Positions 34,429 through 42,269 of a stretch of 64,000 nucleotides of DNA are shown in pieces. The DNA is from Nitratidesulfovibrio termitidis HI1 (GTDB lineage Bacteria; Desulfobacterota; Desulfovibrionia; Desulfovibrionales; Desulfovibrionaceae), in assembly GCF_000504305.1 (NCBI RefSeq), contig NZ_KI632512.1, forward strand, positions 3,066,220 to 3,130,219, given 5' to 3'. The notes beneath the pieces were generated by a model. The model saw nothing but the letters and a program-made list of their open reading frames with translations, ran no database searches and was not told the DNA's origin. Positions within the stretch are counted from its first letter, which is position 1; every line of letters starts with the position of its first letter. The position numbers and the translations under genes were made by a program.

Positions 34429-35454
34429 TCATTTAAAGGCGCCCTTAACTTCACACTCTAAATACAATTCTTTTGCTTCTCCAAGCTCCTGAACAAGCTG
34501 CTGTCTCAGATGTTGCGGAGAGATCAGCTCCGCGTGAGTGCCAAAACTGAGTACCCATGACGTTAGCTCGGCTTCGCTTCGTGCTGCAAGCTCAAGCACA
34601 ACACCTCCGTCCTCTTGCGCTGTCAGCGATTGCTCCGTGCTCCATCTTCTCTCCCGAATGTATGGCGCAACAGACCGATCAAAACGGATGCTGGCTTTGA
34701 ACGGTTCTTGCGGCATCAGACCGAAAAGTCCCTCTGCCTCGCTCGGGGGCAGAGGGAGGTTGAACGACCTGCGTGTAGGAGTGGCAGATTTGAATCTATG
34801 GAGCGCAAGCAGCATGGGATGCACCGGTTCAGGGGTTCCCTTCGGTGTGACTTTCCATGCGGACACATACAACGCCTCACGATACGCGATGATTCGCATG
34901 GGGGCGATTTCATGAGTCTTGGGGGCGTCGCGGTTAGCCGCGAGATACTCGATTTCGCATACGTATTTTTTCCGGATCGCCTGCAGCAAGGTGTCAAGAA
35001 ATCCGTGGAAAGGCGTGTAGTCGATTTCTCCGCGAACCGATACTTGGACGCATGAGTCCAAGGCTTGGCATCGCTGGCTAGGCTCGGGAAGGAGGACTGT
35101 GGCTTGCCTGATCGTGCGTGTTACCGAGGTGCGAATCTCCTCAGGAAGCAGGTGCACCACAAGGTCCCGACAAAGGACAAGCTGGCTGATTTCAGCCGGA
35201 CTCAGCGAAACCTTCGGCTGTTTTTGTGGTGACCGAATGCGATAGAAACAGGTGCGTGAGCGTGTCTCACGCTCAATCTTGGCTTCGTGGCTTAGTTCGA
35301 TCTCTTCGATGAGCCTGGAGATCGTTTGCTTGGAACATTTGAATATCCGGGCAAGATCCGGAAGGGAGTGCCATTCCCCGGAGAAAAGTAAGAGGCTGAA
35401 CAAGCCGAGAAGCTTGCGCGAAGGGGAGGCCTCTTGGTTGATCTTGCGGGGCAT
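34429..35454 (-). CDS. brxR: BrxR-type WYL-domain transcriptional regulator of the BREX operon
   Basis: 341 residues from the ATG at 35454 (TAGGAGAATC upstream). Residues 1-80 form a winged helix-turn-helix (SLPDLARIFKCSKQTISRLIEEIE). A WYL sensor domain is centred at about 180 (APMRIIAYREALYVSAWKV), and a WCX-type C-terminal domain follows (VLSFGTHAELISPQHLRQQL). BrxR proteins repress BREX operons and bind inverted repeats upstream of themselves. This gene is first in the operon and 6 bp before brxA, the known arrangement. Confidence 0.9.
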   Translation of the reverse strand: MPRKINQEASPSRKLLGLFSLLLFSGEWHSLPDLARIFKCSKQTISRLIEEIELSHEAKIERETRSRTCFYRIRSPQKQPKVSLSPAEISQLVLCRDLVVHLLPEEIRTSVTRTIRQATVLLPEPSQRCQALDSCVQVSVRGEIDYTPFHGFLDTLLQAIRKKYVCEIEYLAANRDAPKTHEIAPMRIIAYREALYVSAWKVTPKGTPEPVHPMLLALHRFKSATPTRRSFNLPLPPSEAEGLFGLMPQEPFKASIRFDRSVAPYIRERRWSTEQSLTAQEDGGVVLELAARSEAELTSWVLSFGTHAELISPQHLRQQLVQELGEAKELYLECEVKGAFK

Positions 35455-35826
35455 ATATGATTCTCCTAGGCGAAAAATCTCACGAGACGATGCCAAAATA
35501 TGGAATCAAAGAGAAGTAATTTTGCGAGCGTCTGGAGCCTTATCGCAGGAGATGCGATGGGAAACGCGCCGGACGTGGCCCCCTGCCTTGGTGGCTAACG
35601 CTGGCAATAGGGGGCGAGGCGCTGCTGGTGAGCAATGCCTTATCGGGGCTAGCCCCGCACTTAGTCAGCATCGGGAGCAAGGTAAATTATATCAGTATGC
35701 TGCGCTTCGCGCCTGGCGTTTTCTGAGCGACATATCGAATTGGAACTCTTGAAAACAACGTCCCATGTCCTGTTTCGTAGAGCTTTGGCCAAAATACCCC
35801 TAGCTATTTTGTGTGAGAGGTGCTGC
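35455..35826. other. Divergent control region between brxR and the zinc-finger gene
   Basis: About 370 bp with no gene. It must contain the BREX promoter and BrxR operator. A perfect 14-bp palindrome, cggggctagccccg, sits at 35644-35657. No clear -35/-10 pair was found for either direction. Confidence 0.5.
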
Positions 35827-36651
35827 GTGGCAAAAGCGACAGATAAGTGGAAATCCAGCATAACAGAGCGTCTAGAAAAAATTTGCAACAACAATGGAAA
35901 GGTGCCGCGCGCAATCGCCCATGCCATTATTACGCGCTCAGCTTGGTGGGAGTTGCATCCATCAGGACCTGTCCGTGCCCCTAACCACGCGGAAAGGATT
36001 GAAGAGGAGTCAGGTTCGTGGGTTATTGGCTTTGGCGCGAATACTTTTCTTGTCTCAGTGGCAATATGCCGGTGTTGTTCGCGCATTAAGGAATGGGCAC
36101 TACGACAACAAGGAAATATTCCCGCAAATTCTTGGGCTGAATTATACTCTTCTCTGAGCGGCATATTGAGGGGTGCCGTATCAAACTATGCCGGCGACGA
36201 ATATGATGTATATGGGGATTTTTCACAGGATAAAATAATATTTGGCGCTCAAGCAATTAGTATTAACGACTTCATTAAAGCGCTAGGAAAAGAGCTAGCG
36301 CTTGATGAAATATACACATTTAAATCTCAATCAAAACTGTACGGGCCGCCTATAGGAAACTTTAAAAGAAATAAAAATATCCCCTTATGGCGCCAATGCC
36401 CTTGGTGCAGCGCAGAAGTTGCACCTGGACAGCTTGGCACTCATATGAGTGAAGCTTGCCCCAACAGCCCGGCATCACGCCGATCTAGTTCTCCTGCGCA
36501 AAAAAACACAAAGGCCGTCGCGCCCACTACCGCTATCACTTCCAGCCTCCATGAGCGCGCGAGGTGTCCATGGTGCGGCGTTTGGGTTTCCAAGTCCAAG
36601 CTAGCAACGCATCAAGCCAGTCGATGTCCGAAGCGCCCATCCCGAACCTAA
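35827..36651 (+). CDS. Hypothetical protein with two C-terminal C2HC zinc fingers
   Basis: 274 residues from a GTG with GAGAGG 6 nt upstream; the frame also has an earlier TTG without a ribosome-binding site. Residues 1-190 are of no recognised family and A/T-rich in coding. The last 90 residues hold two near-identical zinc-finger modules, CPWC-x13-H-x5-C and CPWC-x13-H-x5-C (CPWCSAEVAPGQLGTHM and CPWCGVWVSKSKLATHQ), separated by a Ser/Ala/Pro linker. It is transcribed divergently from the BREX operon. A DNA- or RNA-binding role is inferred from the fingers alone. Confidence 0.65.
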   Translation: MAKATDKWKSSITERLEKICNNNGKVPRAIAHAIITRSAWWELHPSGPVRAPNHAERIEEESGSWVIGFGANTFLVSVAICRCCSRIKEWALRQQGNIPANSWAELYSSLSGILRGAVSNYAGDEYDVYGDFSQDKIIFGAQAISINDFIKALGKELALDEIYTFKSQSKLYGPPIGNFKRNKNIPLWRQCPWCSAEVAPGQLGTHMSEACPNSPASRRSSSPAQKNTKAVAPTTAITSSLHERARCPWCGVWVSKSKLATHQASRCPKRPSRT

Positions 36652-37132
36652 GGCAGGATCAGGGAGGCTATGCCGCGCATTTACATTCGATAACACCTGG
36701 ATGTTATGTGTGTTTTTAGCGCCCCGAGCATCCGTCCGCTCCCTATGCCATGCCTCGATAGGCAGTCCGGAGGGCGGCTTGCTCCTTCCAAAAGAACGCA
36801 CCATCAAGGAAGTCTGGCCAGCTTTCTACTGGAGTTGCCCCTGCTAAGCCGGACACCCTGCGGTTGCTGATGCGCGGATAAATTCTCTGGGGGATTTCAT
36901 CCGCAAGCCCTTGTGAGGGTGCCTCTCGTTGTAGTCCTCGAACCAGCCGGGAAGCTGGGCGGTCATGAAGAAGGGGCATTTTCCGCTGGGCCAGGTGGTG
37001 TGTTGGCTTGCTTGATTTGTTTTTAATCACTATGATTAGCTCGGGGTTAATGTTTTGACCAACGAGGGGGTAGCCATCCTGATGAAATATCAGATGATGG
37101 AGTCTGCACAGAGCAAGACTGAGGAGAACGTC
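36652..37132. other. Intergenic region with an IS remnant
   Basis: About 480 bp. Apart from the transposase fragment at 36844-36990 it shows no gene. The last 100 bp are A/T-rich and precede the antitoxin ribosome-binding site, so they likely hold that operon's promoter. Confidence 0.5.
36844..36990 (-). pseudogene. Remnant of an IS3-family transposase C-terminus
   Basis: The minus strand reads GKCPFFMTAQLPGWFEDYN then ERHPHKGLRMKSPREFIR and a stop. This is the W-x2-YN-x3-PH-x2-L-x3-SP-x-EF ending of IS3-type OrfB proteins. Only about 50 codons survive with no inverted repeats nearby. It is not a copy of the complete IS at 5661-6775, whose ending differs (LHSALGWKTPQGVH). Confidence 0.75.
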
Positions 37133-37402
37133 ATGCCCAAGGCTGAAACTCGCGTGCTGACTGCTCATGTACCTGTGCCACTGGCAGAAAAGGTAGACGA
37201 GGTGGCTAACCGTTTGGAACGCTCTCGCGGCTGGATCATGAAGCAAGCGCTCTCATCTTGGATCGCCCAAGAGGAAGAGCGCGACCGGTTGACGTATGAA
37301 GCGCTCGCCGACGTGGATGCGGATCGCGTCATCGATCATCAGGCTGTGCAGGCATGGGCGGATAGTCTGAGTACCGATGAACCGCTGTCGGTGCCTCGCT
37401 AA
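37133..37402 (+). CDS. Ribbon-helix-helix (CopG/ParD-like) antitoxin
   Basis: 89 residues from the ATG at 37133, preceded by GAGGAG; an earlier in-frame start adds an implausible 26 residues. TRVLTAHVPVPLAEKVDEVANRLERSRGWIMKQAL is a typical ribbon-helix-helix DNA-binding domain; the rest (EALADVDADRVIDHQAVQAWADSL) is the toxin-binding region seen in ParD/RelB-type antitoxins. Its stop overlaps the toxin's start (TAATG). It neutralises the toxin and presumably represses the operon. Confidence 0.88.
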   Translation: MPKAETRVLTAHVPVPLAEKVDEVANRLERSRGWIMKQALSSWIAQEEERDRLTYEALADVDADRVIDHQAVQAWADSLSTDEPLSVPR

Positions 37403-37677
37403 TGAACCTGAAATGGACCAGCAGGGCGCTTTCCGACCTGGCACGTCTGTATGAATTCTTGGCCCCTGTTGACCAGCCTGCTGCCTCACGGGCGGTGCAG
37501 GCATTGGCCAAGGCTCCGACCGTCCTGTTGACCAAGCCGCGCATCGGTGAGCAACTCTTTGCGTTCGCCCCTCGCGAGGTCCGGCGGTTGCTTGTCGGGC
37601 ATTATGAGATGCGTTACGAGATTCAGGACTCGACAGTCTACGTGCTGCGACTGTGGCATACTAGGGAGAGTCGCTGA
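37402..37677 (+). CDS. RelE/ParE-superfamily toxin
   Basis: 91 residues. LKWTSRALSDLARLYEFLAP, then VRRLLVGHYEMRYEIQDSTVYVLRLWHTRE is the RelE/ParE fold with the conserved C-terminal R-L-WH-x-R-E. Start codon overlaps the antitoxin stop, the usual arrangement. ParE-type members poison gyrase and RelE-type members cleave mRNA; sequence alone does not separate them, though the ribbon-helix-helix partner is more common with ParE. It probably stabilises the element. Confidence 0.88.
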   Translation: MNLKWTSRALSDLARLYEFLAPVDQPAASRAVQALAKAPTVLLTKPRIGEQLFAFAPREVRRLLVGHYEMRYEIQDSTVYVLRLWHTRESR

Positions 37678-37729
37678 AATGGCTTGTATCTGGTCCAGTG
37701 TAGACAGTGCCAGGGCATATAACTCCTGA

Positions 37730-38326
37730 TCAGTTGTCAAGGAAGCTCGCTCCCCATTCACGCACATTCAAGGGGGCGTAGCCCTTGGTCCTCGTTTTAG
37801 ACAGGTAGCTGGCCCACTCCACACAACGACCAATATCCCGTTCATAGCAGGCATCATGACGATCCAGGTGGATGAAGTCAGGGTGCCTGTTGCCGTCTCT
37901 GCTTCGGTTGCACTTTTGAAGGAGGCCAGGGTAGTCGATCCCAAGGGCACGCTGCCAGAGTTGGTCTGCCTTCTCCATGTGGTTCCAGCTATGGCATGTG
38001 AGGTTGCCATTTAGGAGGAGCATCACGTGGTAATGCTGGTGTTTTTCTCTGGATTGTTCACGTACCCAGACGTACTGGAAGGCTATCCCCTTGCGGGATA
38101 AATAGCGTGTAAAGCTGTTGAAAAAGCGCTGAATGTCGTCGTTTCCACGGGATGAATAGAAGTTTCTCGGATATCGTAAGTCAAAGCGGATGAAGAGCAC
38201 TCTGCTGAATCTACTCGTCATGTATTCAATGCGGTCAATGATGGCATCGAGTATGTCGATACGACAGGGCTTGTCGTCATACGCTTGAACTGGGTAGTCT
38301 TTGTAAGTGTTTTCTGTGATAAACAT
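37730..38326 (-). CDS. Inovirus-Gp2/YagK-YfjJ-like replication protein
   Basis: 198 residues; AAGGAG before the ATG. The C-terminal domain of YagK/YfjJ (inovirus Gp2) is suggested by the SRVLFIRFDLRYP start, the QHYHVMLLLNG HUH-like motif (two histidines flanking Tyr) and the WASYLSKTRTKGY ending. Proteins of this family occur in integrated elements and filamentous-phage-related plasmids and are thought to act in replication. An A/T-rich non-coding region of about 500 bp lies directly upstream. Confidence 0.72.
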   Translation of the reverse strand: MFITENTYKDYPVQAYDDKPCRIDILDAIIDRIEYMTSRFSRVLFIRFDLRYPRNFYSSRGNDDIQRFFNSFTRYLSRKGIAFQYVWVREQSREKHQHYHVMLLLNGNLTCHSWNHMEKADQLWQRALGIDYPGLLQKCNRSRDGNRHPDFIHLDRHDACYERDIGRCVEWASYLSKTRTKGYAPLNVREWGASFLDN

Positions 38327-38847
38327 GGCGTACTCCTTTGTTTGGCTATTGAATTAATGAGACGTGTTATTTGTTACACAAAAAGAAGCCGACACTTGTG
38401 ATGTCGGCTATTACTACGGCTAGCTTTGGCTAGCTGGTTATGTGTTGCTATGGTTTTTGTCGTGTGTATATGTTATATCAAGATGTTTATGTGTTTAGTG
38501 TTTATTTATGAATAATGAATATATAATAGATACATAAGAGAGATAATACCATTTTAGCATGTGTGGTTGTGGAATATAAAATCGATATATTTGGTGTTTA
38601 TGTGTTTAAAATAGATTGCTGATGAAGTTTTGTATGATGATTTTTTGTCAGACTTATTTTTTACATACTATGTATACAGAGATGGTATTCGTCTGACACT
38701 GCTGCCGTGTTTGGTGTAACCCCCCACCGAACGGTCGATAGCTATTTTGGGCTTGCTGACTCGTCCGGCACCGGAAGAGCTTTCCTTGACTTCGGACTAA
38801 GCTCTAGCTAAGTCTAAATGGACAAGGAGTATCGTATGGAGGTGGCT
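38327..38847. other. A/T-rich non-coding region between the Gp2-like gene and the phd-type operon
   Basis: 520 bp without a credible gene, among the most A/T-rich DNA in the window. It contains a hairpin agccgaca-cttgtga-tgtcggct (38387-38409) and a 14-bp direct repeat tgtttatgtgttta (38484-38497 and 38595-38608). At its right end is a promoter/operator pair for the antitoxin gene. A replication origin for the Gp2-like protein is possible but unproven. Confidence 0.6.
38786..38814 (+). promoter_or_regulatory. Promoter/operator of the phd-PIN toxin-antitoxin operon
   Basis: -35 TTGACT at 38786-38791, 17 bp, then a weak -10 TAAGTC at 38809-38814. An imperfect palindrome gactaagct-ct-agctaagtc (8 of 9 pairs, 38795-38814) covers the spacer and -10, the usual site of antitoxin autorepression. 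Confidence 0.5.
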
Positions 38848-39090
38848 ATGAATATCGTCCCCATGCATCAGGCCAAGAGCTCTCTGTCGCAGTTGGTAAA
38901 GCGTGCAGCGGGTGGTGAAACCATTTTCATCGGCAGCTATGGTCGAGCAGAGGCCGTCCTTAAGTCGGCCGCAAGTGCTAAGCCTAAAAAGCGCCTTGGT
39001 CTTCTGAAGGGCAAGCTGAAAGTCCCCGACGATTTCGACGCTCCTCTGCCGCCGGAACTTCTCGCGGCGTTTGAAGGGAGCGAGGAATGA
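38848..39090 (+). CDS. Phd/YefM-family antitoxin
   Basis: 80 residues from the ATG with GGAGG upstream; two earlier in-frame ATGs are less well placed. MNIVPMHQAKSSLSQLVKRA, then GGETIFIGSYGRAEAVLKS is the Phd fold, and the C-terminal FDAPLPPELLAAFEGSEE is the toxin-binding tail. The gene overlaps the PIN toxin gene by 4 bp (ATGA). It likely represses its own promoter through the palindrome just upstream. Confidence 0.9.
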   Translation: MNIVPMHQAKSSLSQLVKRAAGGETIFIGSYGRAEAVLKSAASAKPKKRLGLLKGKLKVPDDFDAPLPPELLAAFEGSEE

Positions 39091-39464
39091 GACTGTTGCT
39101 GGACACCAACGCGCTGCTCTGGGCGTTGACCGATTCCCCGCGCATTGAGCCTGTGCGGGGGCTGCTGCTCGCTGATGAGAACGAGGTCTTTGTTAGTTCC
39201 GTGTCTTGGTGGGAGATCGCCATCAAGACACGCATCGGCAAACTTGATGCCGAGTTGTCCGTGCTTCGTGCTGCAGCGCAGGACAGCGGCTTCCTTGAGC
39301 TTCCCCTGCTTGGTGCGCATGCGGAGATGCTGGCGATCCTTCCAAGGCACCACAACGACCCCTTTGACCATATGCTGGTCTCCCAGGCCATGGCCGAACC
39401 CATGCGGCTGATTACCGGCGACACGGTACTCTCCAGTTACACGCCGCTGGTGCTCCAAATTTGA
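39087..39464 (+). CDS. VapC-like PIN-domain toxin
   Basis: 125 residues: MRLLLDTNALLWALTD (first catalytic Asp), SSVSWWEIAIKTRIGKL (Glu), PFDHMLVSQAM (Asp) and LITGDTVL (fourth acidic residue). The PIN active-site set is complete. PIN toxins are ribonucleases, often cutting tRNA or rRNA. Paired with a Phd-type antitoxin rather than VapB, a common combination. Likely addiction module of the element. Confidence 0.9.
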   Translation: MRLLLDTNALLWALTDSPRIEPVRGLLLADENEVFVSSVSWWEIAIKTRIGKLDAELSVLRAAAQDSGFLELPLLGAHAEMLAILPRHHNDPFDHMLVSQAMAEPMRLITGDTVLSSYTPLVLQI

Positions 39465-39578
39465 AGGTGTGAGGGGGGCACTTGCCCCTATCGTGTCCAG
39501 CAAGGAACCGGACAGCCGATTGGGTGGGCAAGGGATCATGGCGAGTACGGGCTGCAGGGCGTGCCGTGTGTGTCGCCC

Positions 39579-40649
39579 TTAAGGTAGGCGTGTTATGCGT
39601 TGTTTTTTAGTTGTAGTGTTGACTAGCTTTTGTAATGCCCCTGCATCTATTGATTCCTTTGCGGTCTGATAGTGTTTGGCTGCTGATCTTGAGCAGCTTT
39701 CCAGTTGTGAGCATGCTTCACAGTGGGAGTATTCTGTACATCCTTCTTGGATGGTTTGGGGTTTAATTGTTTTCCCTAATTTGAGGAAAGCAGCTGTCAC
39801 GTCTAAAGTGTCGCGTTGTATGGTGTCCCACATGAGTAGCCCAAGAAGTCTATTATATCTCTCTAGTGGTACGTTTTTCATCTGTGTTGGTGTAAAAAAT
39901 GTGTTGAGATAGTGCTTTGTGTGTTCGTTGGTATGTGTAGAGCTATCTTGTTGTTCGCATGCGAATAGTGAGATTATGGACGTTATCTTGTGGATTGTTG
40001 CGTCGATATCGAAGTCTTTTTTGTACGGGTCTATATAAATCGCAATGTGTCCTGATACGTCTAATTCGCTATCTATAAGTGTTTGATGGGAAAATGGAGA
40101 TTCTGCATGTAGTGAATCAGATAGTAGTTTTTGTGTGATGTCTCTTTTGAAAAATATTTCTTCTATATTTTTGTGTATGTTGTGTTCGCTTATTGATTCC
40201 ATTGAATAGTCTTTTTTATTAAATATATCAATACGTGTTGCGTATACGCCGTGGTTTAGGGAAATTTCTGTGAGTTCGGAAAGAAGATGCTTTCCGTATG
40301 GGTCGTGACTGATTTCACTGTAGAGGTTGTCCAGGTCGTTCGTGGCATCGTCATCCAGTATTGTTGAGTGTTTTTGGATGCGTAGATTGATTATGTGGCT
40401 GTATAAATCATGTTCTGCGCCATAATTAAAGAAGGCATGTCTATCTATAAGTGAGTCAGCATGGCTCTCGTGATATCTATCTTGTAATCTATTTCTTAAA
40501 ATTTCCTTGAGGAGTGAGACATGGTCAACGCACTGTGTATAGGAAGTGTTGGTGAGGATGTGGCGCATCGCGTATTCGTTGCTAAAAAAAGCAAAGAGTT
40601 GCATATTGTATCCATCGAGAATTATTTTATTCTTTTTGGTCTCATGCAT
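39579..40649 (-). CDS. Hypothetical A/T-rich protein with C-terminal Cys cluster, 356 aa
   Basis: No family recognised. Start at ATG 40649, whose ATGCATGA overlaps the integrase stop, so it is coupled to the integrase. Coding is strikingly A/T-rich compared with every neighbour. The sequence is mixed helical with many His, Asp and Ser, and near residue 310 has C-x5-(H)C-x2-C-x5-C (GCTEYSHCEACSQLESC), able to hold zinc or an iron-sulfur cluster. A short C-terminal basic tail follows (KKQRITRLP). Functions could include integration accessory or defence; the sequence decides neither. Confidence 0.6.
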   Translation of the reverse strand: MHETKKNKIILDGYNMQLFAFFSNEYAMRHILTNTSYTQCVDHVSLLKEILRNRLQDRYHESHADSLIDRHAFFNYGAEHDLYSHIINLRIQKHSTILDDDATNDLDNLYSEISHDPYGKHLLSELTEISLNHGVYATRIDIFNKKDYSMESISEHNIHKNIEEIFFKRDITQKLLSDSLHAESPFSHQTLIDSELDVSGHIAIYIDPYKKDFDIDATIHKITSIISLFACEQQDSSTHTNEHTKHYLNTFFTPTQMKNVPLERYNRLLGLLMWDTIQRDTLDVTAAFLKLGKTIKPQTIQEGCTEYSHCEACSQLESCSRSAAKHYQTAKESIDAGALQKLVNTTTKKQRITRLP

Positions 40650-41808
40650 GGCTTTTCCGTTCAAGTGTGTTGAGCGTTTGTGAGATAGTGTCCTTGGCTG
40701 CTTCCGCAGCCCTTTTAAGCGCATCGTCTCTGAGGTGGGCATAGCGCTGTGTCATGGCAGGGCTTTTATGAGTCATTAACTTCTGCAGCTCGTACATGCT
40801 GACTTTTCCAGAGCTGGCCAGCATGCTTGCATACACATGTCGTAGACCGTGAAATGGACGAAAGTCCTCTGGGAGGCCCGCTTCTTTTTTGATTGCGTCG
40901 GCCTGCTTCCGGATATCAACCAGTCTTCCACCACCCTTGCCTGGAAAAACGTAAGTGCTGATCAAGCGCGGAATCGACATCAGCACTTCGCGTGCGAGGT
41001 CGTTGAAGGGGATGCGCTCGGATTGTCCGGACTTCGCTCCCCTGCCATCATCGTTTCCAACAAGATTGATGAAGCCTCGTTCCCAGTCAATATGCTCCCA
41101 TTTTAGGCTGAACATTTCTCCTCTGCGCATGCCAGTGTATAGGGCGAGCAACATCATGTTGCCAGCCTTTTTGTGTCTTGTTTTCGCAATAGCATCAAGA
41201 AGCGAAATCAGTTGCTCTGGTGAGAGGTCTTCTGTTCTTTCATTGTTAAGGCGTGGCATTTCGAATTGAACAGCAATTTGTGATTGAAGTATCAATCCTT
41301 TTTTGACGCCAAATGATATAATTCGACGTAGTAGTTCTAGAATGTTCCTGATTGTTCCGGGCTTCTTCCCGGATTTTGTAAGTGTCAGGCGTAGGTTGTC
41401 GACATGTGTCGTTGTGATCTCTTCAGGCTTCAGGCTCTTAAAGGCGTTCAGGTGGACAGTGAACCTGTTCTGGTCGGTTGTAAGTCCTTTGAGGCTTTCA
41501 TTCCGGCGTTTGTATTCTTCCCAAAGGCTGTGGATTGTCCACTCCTTGGCGGAAAGGACGCTTTTTTCCGCTTCACGGGTCTCTTTTCGGGTGAGGCGTT
41601 TGCCTTCAAGTAGTTGGCCGCGGATTATCGAGGCTCTGGCCGGGGTCATGTCGTCGGCGTATTGTCGGCCAACCTTTGTCTCGATGAGCTTTCCATCTCG
41701 TTTATAAACTGCGTAGTATACGCGCTCGATGCCGTTGCCGCCTGTTCGTACGGTTTCACGGTAATAGACGCCTGGGTAGGCCGTCTTGATTCGCTTCGAG
41801 GGGGGCAT
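40642..41808 (-). CDS. int: Tyrosine-recombinase integrase of the element
   Basis: 388 residues from the ATG at 41808 (AAGGGAGAAA upstream). An N-terminal AP2/arm-type segment (KTAYPGVYYRETVRTGGNG) and a SAM-like core-binding domain precede the catalytic domain. The active-site residues are visible: YTGMRRGE (Arg), FHGLRHVYAS (His-x2-Arg), LMTHKSPAMTQRYAHL (His and nucleophile Tyr). It lies 200 bp inside the right att site and is the obvious enzyme for integration at tRNA-fMet, with the AlpA-like protein at the other end as possible excision factor. Confidence 0.95.
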   Translation of the reverse strand: MPPSKRIKTAYPGVYYRETVRTGGNGIERVYYAVYKRDGKLIETKVGRQYADDMTPARASIIRGQLLEGKRLTRKETREAEKSVLSAKEWTIHSLWEEYKRRNESLKGLTTDQNRFTVHLNAFKSLKPEEITTTHVDNLRLTLTKSGKKPGTIRNILELLRRIISFGVKKGLILQSQIAVQFEMPRLNNERTEDLSPEQLISLLDAIAKTRHKKAGNMMLLALYTGMRRGEMFSLKWEHIDWERGFINLVGNDDGRGAKSGQSERIPFNDLAREVLMSIPRLISTYVFPGKGGGRLVDIRKQADAIKKEAGLPEDFRPFHGLRHVYASMLASSGKVSMYELQKLMTHKSPAMTQRYAHLRDDALKRAAEAAKDTISQTLNTLERKSHA

Positions 41809-41844
41809 GCTTTCTCCCTTGGTAGGTGGGGTGGGGTAGGGGTA

Positions 41845-41899
41845 TTTTCCAACCCTATTTCCATCCTGTAAAGCAAAATCCAACCAGATTTCCAACCCG
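41845..41899. repeat. Integrase arm-site-like direct repeats
   Basis: ttttccaaccctatttcca at 41845-41863 is also present at 4762-4780 just inside the left end. Related tttccaaccc/atccaacc motifs lie close by (41877-41899). Short direct repeats inside both ends of a tyrosine-integrase element are the usual arm-binding sites. Confidence 0.55.
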
Positions 41900-42013
41900 A
41901 GCGCTCATGCTGGTGACGAATAAGAAGCAATACAAATCAAAAAAACTATTTAATTCTAGCATAGTAACTAACCAAGTGGTGTTTTGTTTGATATGGCTTG
42001 CTGTTAAGCTCTT

Positions 42014-42063
42014 GGGCTCATAACCCGAAGGTCGTCGGTTCAAATCCGGCCCCCGCAACCATA
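42014..42063. other. Right attachment site (att), tRNA-fMet 3' fragment
   Basis: Perfect 50-bp copy of 4669-4718, from the anticodon stem through CCA plus ATA. It is not a working tRNA gene, because the sequence before it does not form an acceptor or D arm. Confidence 0.95.
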
Positions 42064-42067
42064 TTTG

Positions 42068-42100
42068 AAGGCCCTGAAAGGCAACTTTCAGGGCCTTCTT
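42068..42100 (+). terminator. Original host terminator of tRNA-fMet, displaced by the element
   Basis: aaggccctgaaa and tttcagggcctt form a 12-bp perfect stem with a 6-nt loop, followed by ctt. It begins 5 bp beyond the att repeat, where the tRNA's terminator would have been before insertion. Confidence 0.8.
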
Positions 42101-42269
42101 GCTTGTTCTGCGCGTTGTGTTGGTTTTTTGCTGTATTTTTGCAAGGTTGCACGGGGTGCGGGGAATACTGCTCCAATCGCCGCAAGATGTGCGGAGGTTC
42201 TCTCAACTCTTTCGAGTGGCGAGGCCCCTTGCCCGGTGGCAGCCTCCCCTGTATCCCAGCCCACTCGCG

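Noticed and set aside
42014-42090. Second tRNA-fMet gene
   Set aside because: Only the 3' part is present as the att repeat; the 5' acceptor and D arm are missing.
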